Made by a program: the position numbers and the translations under genes. A stretch of DNA of 64,000 bases, taken from NCBI GenBank assembly GCA_028023455.1, contig JAQFVV010006703.1, positions 204,501 to 268,500 of the forward strand, read 5' to 3'. Below, one piece after another: positions 52,142-62,945 of this stretch (positions are counted from its first letter, which is position 1; every line of letters begins with the position of its first letter). The notes under the pieces are model-generated. The model did no database searches. It was not told the DNA's origin and was given only the letters and a program-made list of their open reading frames with translations. The stretch is from Epiperipatus broadwayi. Taxonomy: Eukaryota > Onychophora > Udeonychophora > Euonychophora > Peripatidae.

Positions 52142-54690
52142 TGACCCTTATTTCCAGAAGGCTGTAAAGTCACCAAGCAAGCCAGAGGTTAGAGGACAAA
52201 GGCAGATGGTGTTAAGAATCTCCTGATTGCAGAAAAAGATTGCCATTTGTTGACAACTTTTTATTTAGGTACTTACAACTGCAGATCACTTTCAAGTGAA
52301 GGAAGATTGCAAGAATTAGAAGAACTGGCTTATATTAAATTGGACATTATTGGACTTTGTGAAGTTAGAAGAAAAGGTGAAGAGACAATTGATTTAAAAA
52401 GTAGACATGTACTCTATTATAAAGACACAAATATTGGAAATACAAGTGGAGTAGGATTCATTATAAATAAAAAATGGAAGAACAACATTGTTGACATTGA
52501 TGCTGTGTTGGACAGAGTGGCAAGATTAGCTATACAACTTATAAGCAGCTATAAAATGCAGATAATTCAGGTTTATGCTCCAACAAGTTCTCATAGTGAT
52601 GAAGTAGTAGAAGATTTTTATATGGATGTACAAAAGGCTTTTGATCAGTGTAAACAACATTTTAAAATTGTTGTGGGAGACTTTAATTCTAGAATTGGTA
52701 AACAAATGAAAGATGAAAGTGCTGTAGGTAATTTTGGTTATGGTAATAGAAATGAGAGAGGACATAGACTTGTGGAGTTTGCAGAAAAAGATAAACTTTA
52801 TATGATGAATTCTTTTTTGAGAAACATGTTAAAAGGAAATTGACATGGAAGCATCCAAATGAAGGTACAGCAGAATTAAATTATATTTTGACTAACAGAA
52901 AATACACATTTCAAGATTGTAATGTTCTTAATAAATTTAACACAGGAAGTAATCATCGATTAGTAAGATGTAAGATACATGTTAATGCAAAGCTAGAGAG
53001 ACAAAAATTATTATGAAAAAAAATATTTACAGTTGATTTTTCTAATCTTCAGAAACATTCTAATGAATTTAAATTAGAACTTACAAATCGATTTCAAGCA
53101 TTAGTAGATTTTGAACATGATTCACATTTAAATGAAATTAATATAAAAATAACTGATACACTTTTGAAAACTGCAACAAAGATAGCTGGTAGAAAAATGC
53201 AACAATTGTCCAATAAAATTTCTACTGAAAATAGAGAATTTATGAAGAAAAGAAGGAATATGAAGATATATAAAAATGATGCATTAAAAAGGATTGAATA
53301 TCTCGAATTTTGTAAAATGGTGTGGAAAAAAGTTGAAAATGATATAAGAAAGTATAACTGTGAAATAGCAAGGAAAGATGTAGAAAAGAATAAAAGTTTC
53401 AAGAGTGTAAAACAACATTTTGATATTGGTAAAAAATTTATATCTGCAATAAGAAAGACAGATGGAATTATTACTAAAAAGAGAGATGACATCATGAAAT
53501 GGGTAAAAGCCTTTTATCAAGGATTATATAGTAATAAAGAATAAGTACCTCTTATATCTATTACATCTTCACCCAGAATTTTAAATGAAGAAGTGGGACA
53601 TGCAATTAAATATATGAAGAAAGGAAAGGCTCCAGTTATTGATGGAATTATAATTGATATATTAAAGGAAGCAGGTGAAGAAATATAATTTTTTTAGCAA
53701 AGTTATATACTAAATATTTAAATGATAAAGGTGTACCAGATGAATAGAAGATTGCAGTATTGATATTAATATTTATAAAAAGTGCTAAAGAAGATATTAG
53801 AAATTACAGACCCATCAGCCTTTTATCAGTTTTATACAAAATTTTTACCAAGATAATTACAACTCGTCTACAGAGAAGATTGGATTTCCACCAACAAAGA
53901 GAACAAGATGGATTTAAAAGTGGTTTTAGTACAGTAGATCATATCCAGGTATTGAGAGAAGTTATAGAAAGGACAAATGAATATGAGTTGCCATTATGCT
54001 TTGGATTTGTAGATTATGAAAAGGCATTTGATTCTATAAACCTTTCTTCAATGATTAAAGCATTGGATCATCAAGGTATAGATCCAGGATATTGTCATAT
54101 TTTAAAGAATATTTATAAAAATGCAACAGCAACAATTAGATTACATAATGCTACTGGGAAAGTCAATATTGAGAAGGGTATAAGACAGGGTGAATCTATA
54201 TCTGCAAAACTTTTTACAGCAGTGGTACAAGAAGTATTTTGTGGATTAAAATGAGAAGCTAAAGGAGTGAAAGTAAATGGAGATTATTTAAGTAATTTAG
54301 ATTTTGCAGATGTTGTAGTTGTGTTTGCAAACAATGCTGTAGAGCTGCAGGAAATGTTGCAGGAGTTATTAGATGGAAGTAGGACTAAAGATAAATGTTA
54401 AAAAGACTAAAGTAATGTTTAAATGGATTTTCTCAAACTATGAATATTAAGATTGATTGTGATGAGTTAGAAGTTAACAGTTACAAATATCTTGGTCAGA
54501 TTATTAATACAGATGAAAACATAATGGATGAAATTAATCATAGAATTTAACTTAATTGGAGTGCTTTTGATAGAAGTAACTTGATACTAAAAGGAAATAT
54601 GTCTATGTGTTGAAAAGGAAAGTTTTTAATAAATGTGTTTTACCTGTTCTTACTTATGGATCTGAGACTTGGACACTTAATAGAAGAGCA
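52142..54690 (+). mobile_element. RTE-like LINE, inverted 5' part (twin priming)
   Basis: It begins with a 5' untranslated stretch (CACCAAGCAAGCCAGAGG) and runs through the endonuclease and reverse transcriptase up to TYGSETWTLNRRA at 54690. There it ends abruptly in a TA tract. The missing C-terminus lies immediately to the left in the opposite orientation. In twin priming the internal break lies next to host DNA and the 5' end of the inverted piece joins the 3' piece, exactly the order seen here. Confidence 0.75.
52247..54690 (+). pseudogene. RTE-like endonuclease-reverse transcriptase, broken
   Basis: The endonuclease is clear: LGTYNCRSLSSEGRLQELEE at the start, then IIGLCEVRR, QVYAPTS, VVGDFNSRIG and NRNERGHRLVEFA. 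After a frameshift come LNYILTNRKYTF and TGSNHRLVR. The catalytic SDHR is SNHR here. The reverse transcriptase has YRPISLLS, then GFKSGFSTVDHI, FVDYEKAFDSI (motif A) and GIRQGESISAKLF (motif B). The motif C box FADD has become FADV. Frameshifts and stops lie near 52841, 53014, 53543 and 54254. An element of this kind nicks DNA and copies its RNA at the nick; this copy cannot. Similar proteins occur in many invertebrates. Confidence 0.85.
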
Positions 54691-54791
54691 ATATATATAT
54701 ATATATTATTCATTTTGCTATAAGCTATGGGATCTTTCACATGGTAATAAGTTTGTTTAGAGATGTTATTAAATGTAATATATATATATAT
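54691..54791. repeat. TA-rich flank between RTE insertion and LTR
   Basis: TA tracts at 54691-54706 and 54779-54791 bracket about 70 bp of unremarkable sequence. Confidence 0.7.
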
Positions 54792-55245
54792 TGTAACTGT
54801 CAAATATGTACATTTGCGCAACAAAACCTAGAACTCCGATAGATCATCCTAAGGCCGACCAGGTTTACGGTGGTGGAAGCCACGGCTCTGGTCTAACCTT
54901 AGTTCCTCTACCATTGCTCATAGACTTACAACCTTACAAATGACACAGTTGAGTTCACAGTAGCGTTTTAATCCCTAACGTGCCGGCAGTAGCTCAACAG
55001 TTATACATAAGATGTGGAGCAATGGGTATTTGTATAACACATCTATATAGGTATCATGTGGCACACCTATCATTATAAATTATAAATAAAATTTCAATAA
55101 CACTAAAATTAAGTATTAATAAGTAAATAAAATTGAGTCGGTGAGCAAGACTAAGACAAGAAACTATATTAAATTTTAAATCAATTTAATAATATTAAAT
55201 GCTAACAATTATTTAAAATTATAATAAATAAGCAAGGGTTTAATT

Positions 55246-55528
55246 TCACACGCAGGTGAATAAGGTATTTACAGTTTAAAAAGGGTTCACACGTAAGTGA
55301 TGCTGTTTAGTAATAATTTTGAATGTACATGATTAACTGGTTTGGTTTACATATACACAGGTTATTTATTTAATAATGAATTTAGCTTTCTCTACAATTA
55401 ATAATGTTTTAGAGGTTTTACATTTCCGTTCTATATATGTGTAACCTTATGTCACACGCAGGTGATAATACGCAAATTACAATGGTTTATTTGGCTTATG
55501 TACATATATTTCAATCACACGCAGGTGA
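55246..55528. repeat. Dispersed motif TCACACGCAGGTGA, four copies
   Basis: Exact copies lie at 55246-55259, 55452-55465 and 55515-55528, with one variant (TCACACGTAAGTGA) at 55287-55300. The motif has mirrored TCAC and GTGA ends and an inner CAGGTG. It looks like a protein-binding site cluster within the LTR-like block. Confidence 0.7.
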
Positions 55529-55869
55529 TAAAATAATTTTGCAGTGAATTTATACATGAGCTTAATATAAATTTTGATGCAGAACGATTTGAATTTACTC
55601 ATGGGTTTTTATTTTCTATGCCATGTTTATGCTATAAGGATTTAGATTTGCATATTAGTAAAAGTGACAATTAATTTAGTAAAGAACATAAATTATCATT
55701 AATTTACTTAGCGCGAATATTTCAATATATTCTCTACACAGTAAAATACTACTTAGATTGGATTCTATATCAGATCAATGCTGATTTACTTATTTAAGTG
55801 GCGGGTTGAACTGACTAACGGAAGTTATATTTCAGATACTAGTGCGTATAGAAAAGCATATAACTTTTA

Positions 55870-56086
55870 AGTCTTATTGCGTCTCATATGTTCCTTACTC
55901 ATGGGATTTTTACCAAGTAACAGTTCCCGAGGACTGATTCTCATTACTGTAATGTAGGAGGCCATTTGGTTCGGCAGGTTGGGCAATTTATAAAATATGG
56001 GAGTCTTACGCTCTATTTGAGTCACATGCTCCTTTTATGGACGAGGAATGTGGAGACTTACGCTCTGGATTGAGTCTCATGCTCCA
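55870..56086. repeat. Three copies of a 31-bp motif
   Basis: Two close copies containing CTTACGCTCT, then TTGAGTC and CATGCTCC lie at about 56003-56033 and 56054-56085. A degenerate one lies near 55870-55897. The sequence between them is not repeated. Confidence 0.6.
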
Positions 56087-57433
56087 TGATAAGATAAGCG
56101 AGATGGGCTGGCGTGTACCAGACACCATCTAAAGTAATAATTGCCCGAACTAAGGTAATGATGCAGGGCGACGGTATGCAACCATTACAGAAATACAGCA
56201 AAAAGAATATATGCCGTAGCGTTTCGTAAGGAGACATATGCACCACTGACTAATAATCATTTTTAAAATTACGACGCTAAAAATCAAGTTTCTTTCATGA
56301 AACTATCCCACATCAGTTCATATTATAGTACTTTGAAATAGTACAAATAAAGGGAATTTATGGATCCAATCTATAGAGTTAGCTATATAGGCTACGACTT
56401 ATTTAGCTTAAGGAGGATTTACAGCATATGGGGAATTAAAATATAAACATATAAATTTATGCTGAAGTTATATCACTTTACCTAGATATTAATTTAAAAT
56501 ATCAATTTAAAATGCAAATCTATTTTAAGGTGATGATACGTTTGTAATAACCCTTAATTGTAGACATATTATCCTTTCCAAAACAGAGCTTTTTATTTCG
56601 TATATAATTATACGTCTTATATATGCGCGCACTTACATATATATATATGCGAGCGAATTTTTATTTAACACTCGCGAATAGTTTAAATTAAGAATAAAGC
56701 TCGGTTTTGCAATTTTATAGCATAAACAATATAATGTAACTAAATAATAATAATATTGGCATAGATAATCACAAGAAATACAATTTTAAATCATAATAAA
56801 TTTAAATAAGTGAAGTTTGATAATTAATTGCTTATTTAAAAAGAGCAAGTAGTATACAGTTCGCTAAAACATGTTTGATTCGGTCTTTTAAAGCTATCTT
56901 AGAAATCAACGATTACGGATATTATCGTTGATTTATAACATACAAATTATTATAGAAATCTTAAATATTATTTAAATTATTATAAAAATTAATTTCCACA
57001 TTAAACAAATTGAAATAGATAGCATTTAATTATTTAATTTAAATCAATACGTAACCAAATCAAACTATATTTTGCGAGTAAACCAAAACATAAAATAATG
57101 CAATTTCATTAATAAAAGATGTGTGTGAATGCGCGTATTTTAGATCATAAAATAATAAAGCTTAATTCAACTAAAATACGTTAAATCATTTAACATTTTA
57201 TCTCTCAGGTTTAAATTATAATTTTTATAATCACAATCAGTTTACACTTAAGTTTAGACTCCTATCATATTTAAAATCAGGCAAGACTCTAGAGTTTAAT
57301 TAGTTATTAATTATTATATTTTTAGGTGACTTTTAAATTAAGTTTGTCAAATAAAATACATGTTTTAATATGGCCATTAGTTTGAAGTTAAGCTAGCTTT
57401 TGATTGAAGATTTTAGATGAGAAGAATATTTAC

Positions 57434-57630
57434 CATTTGAGCTTGGTGTTTCTTCGTACTGCGGGTTTCCTTGGACAGCGAGCATGTTTTCACGGTGATC
57501 TGCTCCTCTTCTTGGCTTAGATGGTTCTTTGCCTGTCAGAAGGCTAGGTTTGAAGCCTTTCTACTCTGACATTTTATTAATTTACTGTATTTTAATATTT
57601 TTTTCTTTTTACTCTTTAGAAAATTTTTAT
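57434..57630 (-). other. Possible leader or first exon with splice donor
   Basis: Downstream of the TATAAAAG box the minus strand is open from a TAG near 57560 through an ATG at 57485 to a donor-like G/GTAAATA (exon end at 57434). The ATG-initiated piece reads MLAVQGNPQYEETPSSN plus one base. The G+C content is high for this window. An upstream ATG is closed by a stop after three codons. It may be a spliced LTR-driven leader or the first exon of an unrecognised gene. No homologue known to me. Confidence 0.25.
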
Positions 57631-57757
57631 TGAGTGCCTCCAAAGATGGCTGCTACCTCTTTTATACCATACTCCCCCCCCCTTTCTTTTTCATTACTGT
57701 ATTTTCCAAGAATTGTTTTCTTGGCTGTCTTTTCCGAGAATTGCTTTCTTGGGATGT
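57626..57757 (-). promoter_or_regulatory. Promoter-like region with TATA box and doubled 28-bp element
   Basis: The minus strand has TATAAAAG at 57666-57659 and AATAAA at 57631-57626. Upstream there are two 28-bp repeats, each with a TTCNNNGAA core: TTCTTGGAA at 57712-57704 and TTCTCGGAA at 57740-57732. TTCNNNGAA is the general form of STAT sites, but regulator identity is inference. A G-run (plus-strand C-run, about 57673-57682) separates them from the TATA box. Confidence 0.4.
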
Positions 57758-58116
57758 ACGCCAGTGGTCAATCACCATGGGAGCCTATTGTTTTTAATTT
57801 TAAATAGGTCAAAATTTGCGATTCACAGGCTATAATCTATTCAGTTTTCCCCGTTTTACTCTATTTTTACATTTTTAATTACTGTATTTTTGTAAGGATT
57901 AACTATATTGGCGACAGTATGTCCAGAAAAACAACTCTAAGATTAAGAAAAACATTTTATTATATATGTAACTTGACCGTTCTAATTTACCGATATATGC
58001 AGAATTATATAATTTTGAAAATGCATAGTTTAATAAATATCTAAAATTATGGAAAAAGAAATGTTTTGTAATCTATTAACATTTATATTCTAGCATATAT
58101 GTAGTCTACAGTTACA

Positions 58117-59301
58117 CATACAATTAGTTTTTCATCTAACAATTATTAATAATCTATATATGTGCGCATTTTGACTAAAGGAGTATATAAATGAATACTT
58201 TAGTACATATTAAACGATACACACACACACATGATAGATTTAATTAGATTCAATTTTAGCTGGAATTTATTAGTATTATTATTATAAAATATACGAGGGT
58301 TGGTGGTATTTATATATAAATGAATACTGCTATATAGCATATATAGCAGGTGAAAGAGTCAAGTTGAAAACTGACTGTTTCAATATATATATATATTCAA
58401 ATGTTAAATTTATTAAATATCTTAGTGTAAAATAATATTAAAAAATGTAATAGGCTATTGTTAAAAAATATTTAAATTTAAAAAAAACCCTGCAAATTAT
58501 ATATATATGTTAAAACTTTTTTTCTTATTAAAGAATGTATTGCAAACAAATCAATTAAAAATAGAGTTAAAAATGATTAAGTTTATTTTGATAAAAAATT
58601 TGAAAACAACAAAAAATTCAGACAATTTAATAATTTATGTGTTTTGCAAGTTCAATTAATTAAAAATTTAGATGTTTTAATTAAATTAAAATGAGGTCAA
58701 TAAATGTGTCAAAAATTAAATATTAAAGGTGTTCAAAACAAACAAGAACAAATATGCCATAAATAAGATCCTAGAGTATTCAGAATAAAAACTAAAACTT
58801 TTATATAGGGTCCGTTTTTTATGAAAGCAGTGAGTCTGGATTTATATTTTAATCACACTCCAATGGAAGCTGAATTCATGTTTTAATAAGACTACAATAC
58901 AATCAGCATTTATATTTCAATCAAGATATAATAAATCTGTATTCTCACTTTATTTAAGATACATCTAATGTTTATTATGATGGTAGAGTATAAACAATAA
59001 AAAAACTGTTGACTGCTGAAATCAACTATGGATATCTGAAATCTGACCATGCTCCATTCAAACAAATCTTTTATTGCAATAAAAAAAATCAACATCTAAA
59101 AATTCAAATTTCCAAGGCATGAGATGGTGAATAAAATTATAGTAACTTATGAATGGAATCAATTAATATTTGACATTCCAAAAGAAATTCAATTCCAATT
59201 GTCAGAGCTTTGCACAACTAAGTTAAAGACTTTAATCTGGTATTCCAATGTATTAACTATTTCAAGTTTTATTTTCATTTTTTTTAATAGTAACTAAGTA
59301 T
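58117..59301. other. Unannotated AT-rich stretch
   Basis: No gene or known repeat seen; short TA tracts only. Confidence 0.4.
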
Positions 59302-59307
59302 ATTTTG

Positions 59308-60287
59308 TGGTACTGGTTGATTAGACACATATGCCACTAAATTTATGTGCTAAAACACATAAAAATGCCATTTATGCAGCCAATCGTAATTTCACTGCCA
59401 TGTTTATGTGTAATACAACAGTTCTGTTGTAATACACATTGCAGCACACATTGTTGCATTGCACTAAATTATTTCTGTAAATTCACCCTCTTCACACTTT
59501 TTTATGGTATCATCTAAGAGTGTGTGTTGATCAAGTATCCAAAATTTGTTATTTGTAAATAGATTTTTATATATTTTTTATTAAAATCACATGATTTGAA
59601 TAACCAATAATTATTGGAGGCTTTACACACTTCTGCATTAAAATTTAAGGTGCAAACCTTGTCAAAGGATAGGTCTTAACATACTTTGAAGTAGGTAATG
59701 TGTCAAATAATGAATTTTTGATAACTTACATGAGAAACAAAATGGTGCAGGAAAACCAAGATGTTGTTTGATTCTTGCATTTACCGGCAATAGAAGTGGA
59801 TGCTGTCGCATTTTTGCAGAGGAAGAATGTGCTTCCAGATTCAAAGACATGTGAGTGTGGAGCATTAATGAAGCTTTTTATCAGAAAATTTACAAGTCAA
59901 TTTCGATATTTGTCCCACTCATTCTATTGAATGGATTCAATTAGTAAGCAAATTTGTTGATTTTATTTTAAAAAAAACAAAGCCAAAAAAAAAGTGTAAT
60001 AAGTTGAACATTTATTGATGTTATTATTTTTTTTTAAAAAAGCAAAATCCAAAAAAAGTGTAATAAGTTGAAAAATTGTTGATGTTAATAAAAAAAACCT
60101 TTAAAAAGTACAAATTCTGGGTTAGATTGTTTTTATAAGACAATCAAACTAAATACATATTTCAAAAAACAAAGAAAAAAAAAAAACAAAAAAAATAATA
60201 AAAAAGGCCTGGGAATGTTCATATTTCATTATTTTTGCATAGCAACAATGCTTTCAAGTGGCATCTGTGTCTGATCAACCAGTATCT
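59308..60287. mobile_element. TIR transposon copy 2, 980 bp, 6-bp target duplication
   Basis: The left end is TGGTACTGGTTGA; the right end, in reverse, is AGATACTGGTTGA, with the pairing continuing over about 30 bp. ATTTTG flanks it exactly at 59302-59307 and 60288-60293. It shares end structure, the AAAACACATAAAAATGCC segment and the CCTGGGAATGTTCATATTT segment with copy 1 at 47785-48975. No transposase is recognisable; a 67-codon minus-strand ORF at 59865-59662 is open, has no family I know, and partly matches copy 1 at DNA level. Confidence 0.75.
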
Positions 60288-60293
60288 ATTTTG

Positions 60294-62040
60294 TATTACA
60301 ATTGTTTTAAAAAGAAAACAAAAGTTTGAAAAAAAGAAAGAAGTTAGTCAAGTTTTAAAGCAATTGAAAAAAAAACAGTGCATTAAAAAAAGATTAAAAA
60401 AATAAAACTCACTTTGTATTGTATTTATTATATATATAAATTATGATTTGTTAACATTTAAAAAAACTTTTTATTAAATGTGAATATAATTAAGAATAAT
60501 ATTTATTTTAAAACAAATGTGCACATTTATAAAATAATTAGATTGAATTCATTTGAATGTAAATTAGCTCCTTTTTGATTGCTGTGAGTTAAGTCTGATA
60601 TATGTTAGGACTATTCTATTATGTACATGCAATAATTAGATCTTTGTTAAATGATTTATTTTACATTATATCACTATGATGGATTTAGTTAGAGTTTTGT
60701 TATATAAGTTTGGTTTCAGATGTGAAGAACCATCTCATTTAATTAAAGAGTATTACCATATTTCTTCCAACATAAGATGCTCCTGAAATTAAGATGCAGT
60801 AGGATTTTAAGCCCCAAAAATTAAACCCCTCCCCCACAAATTTAATTTGCATATATATATATATACTTAAATAGGAACTACTATAAATACAATAAACTCA
60901 CCTAATTTATTGTGAATCTTTTTCCGATATATGATACTTTTACTTTCTACAACTTCACTTTCACAACTTGAATACTCATCTTCATTATTTCATCAGGGCA
61001 CTTCATCTTCAGATCATTTAAATGAAAACTGAAGGTTATAATTTGTTTGTCAATTTACTTTCATATAAAAAGACATTTTTCTATTAAAATCTGAACCACT
61101 CTTCTAAAATAATTTATATTTTTATAAATATTTTCTAAAAAAATATTAATGTTTTCATTTTGAAAATGAAAACAAAGATATCAGAACAGTAAAATTTGGC
61201 AGGGGCTCTTTTGTGGAAAGAACCCAAGGAAAACAGAACTTTGGAAGGCACCCTTTTATGTCATTGTTATATTGATATGTTAATTGTAAGAAAATTTAAA
61301 GATTATTTGATACAGTTTTCTCAATAAAATAGCAATAAAATTGGCAAAATAATGGTAAAAAATTTTAAGATATGTGTTTTTACTTTGAAAATTAAAAAAA
61401 GATATCAGAACTGTCTAAATTGGAAAAATAACATTAAAAGATTTAAAAAATATGTTTTTATTTTGAAAATCAAAATCAAAATATTGAAACTGTCTTGACA
61501 GACATCCTTTTGTGCAAAGATAAAAAAACAGCCAATCAGCATCTTGAAAGGTAGGTTGTTATCTCATTGTTATATAGATTTAGTTGTAAAAAAATTCTAA
61601 AGGTTATTCAATAGAGTTTTCTCAATAAAATGATTGTAAAATTAACAAAATAACATTAAAAATAGTGGTTTGAGAGAGAGAGTTAAAACCATTTACAAAA
61701 TTTATTCAAAAAATATTAATTAAAAAGATTAAACATGCTATTCTTCACAGATAATGATCATAATACTATGTTCATATATAACATGAAGCAAAAATTTGCA
61801 GAAAGAAGATGTTAAAAATTAATGTTTTCAATTTGATATACCCTTTATTATAGGTCCAAAATTTAAAAAGCATCCTATGTTCAAAGAAATATGGTAATAG
61901 TAAGTAGGGGTCAGGTTCAAAGAGCCACCTCTCATAATTTGTATGTTATTGTTAAATCTGGATGCAGATCTAAAGTTGCTACTACTTAAAGTTACCATTG
62001 TAAAAAGTATATTGGTTAAAATGATCTCATATTAAATATA
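60294..62040. other. Unannotated AT-rich stretch
   Basis: Around 61140-61680 a phrase containing TTTTGAAAATnAAAA and ATATCAGAACTGT recurs about three times, so this is probably an old, diverged tandem repeat. No gene seen. Confidence 0.35.
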
Positions 62041-62041
62041 T

Positions 62042-62620
62042 CAAAGAGGCAAAACTCTTCATACATTAGTGACAGCTGGTGCCAACCAGAGCTATCAATG
62101 GATGCCAGAAGGCTTTGGGCATAAAATTCCCATCTAGTGCCTATTCATCCAATATCCCAGACTAGTTTCTGGCTTATGGCCTTCAACAGTGAGTAGCCTT
62201 GAGAGCACTGCACTTCAATCTTAGATCTAATGCAACCCTCCAGCAGCCATCTTTTATCTCTACTTAACTACAAAACTATGAAAATGAAATTGAAAACACA
62301 ATAATATTTTCAACCTAAGCTCAATAGCTTATATAGTCATATGAGTCTGAACTCAGTTCAGGACCCATACATTTTGGTGTCTTTGGCTCTTTAACAACCA
62401 TAGCCACTATTATCCTATTAGGCAGGATTGGTGTTAAACCACTAAACATTACATGATCACCATCTGTTATGCTAGCACATAACTATTATTAAACAGGCAA
62501 AACTCTCCATACAGTAGTGCTACCCTGGGCCAACCAGAGTAATCAATGGATGCCAGAAGGCTTGGGCATAAAATTCCCATCTAGCGCTTACACACTCAAT
62601 ATCCCCAGACTAATATTATA
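62042..62620. mobile_element. Second retrozyme-like array, decayed, about 1.3 units
   Basis: It is the same family as 7816-9419: the segment with TGGATGCCAGAAGGCTT, the TAGTTTCTGGCTT segment and the CATACATTTTGGTGTCTTTGGC segment occur in the same order. The period is about 448 bp (AGGCAAAACTCT at 62047 and 62495). It is clearly more diverged than the units at 8-9 kb. The second unit breaks off within the ribozyme region near 62610. Confidence 0.65.
62143..62206 (-). ncRNA. Hammerhead ribozyme, inactivated copy
   Basis: The minus strand keeps the stem II hairpin, GAAAC and ACTAGTC, but the conserved core CTGATGA reads CTGTTGA and stem I has lost bases. The A of the core is essential in hammerheads, so this copy should not cleave. 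Confidence 0.5.
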
Positions 62621-62854
62621 ATATTTTTAATTAAATTATTGTCTTTGTTTTTGGTTTAATTAGTTTGATGATTGTATGTGATGGAAATATAACCACACAA
62701 CGAAGTTTTTTAATAATTCCAAATGTAAAACTGTTATTAAAGAACTACAATTTATCTTATTGTCACTCTTATAGAAAAAAACTGTTGTTAAAAATCTCAC
62801 AGAAGAAAAACATCTACAATACAAAGTACACTACTCTGTCAAGCATTGGTAACT

Positions 62855-62945
62855 GAAAGGTCAGTGCAGCTGCCTTGCAAGCAAGCAGTTTCTTCCAGAC
62901 AGTTGTCACAGATTTGCTTCCTGGCCAATGCTTTGACATATGGGA
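62855..62945 (+). repeat. Possible tRNA-derived SINE fragment
   Basis: GGTCAGTGCAGCTGCC resembles a tRNA D-arm/box A. TGCCTTGCAAGCA can form a short anticodon-type stem with loop CTTGCAA (anticodon TGC, as in tRNA-Ala). AGATTTGCTTCC about 40 bp on is a poor box B. It is too degenerate for a real tRNA. Weak call. Confidence 0.25.

Larger units (their letters stand above)
54792..58116 (-). repeat. Probable solo LTR (block E), 3.3 kb
   Basis: It begins TGTAACTG and ends CAGTTACA, an 8-bp terminal inverted repeat with LTR-type TG...CA ends. No matching direct repeat lies nearby, so it would be a solo LTR. The target duplication is unclear because the left flank is TA repeat. Inside are repeated short motifs, an antisense TATA/AATAAA cluster like those of blocks C and D, and a G+C-richer patch with a possible leader exon. 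It is less AT-rich than its neighbours. Confidence 0.45.

Noticed and set aside
52142-54690. Two independent RTE insertions in opposite orientation
   Set aside because: The pieces are complementary parts of one protein with their junction exactly at the element's 5' end; a single twin-primed insertion is simpler.
57905-57925. TTGGCGACAGTATGTCC as a primer-binding site of a plus-strand LTR
   Set aside because: It looks like a retroelement primer site, but the better LTR boundary (TGTAACTG...CAGTTACA) places it inside block E, and no LTR end CA precedes it.
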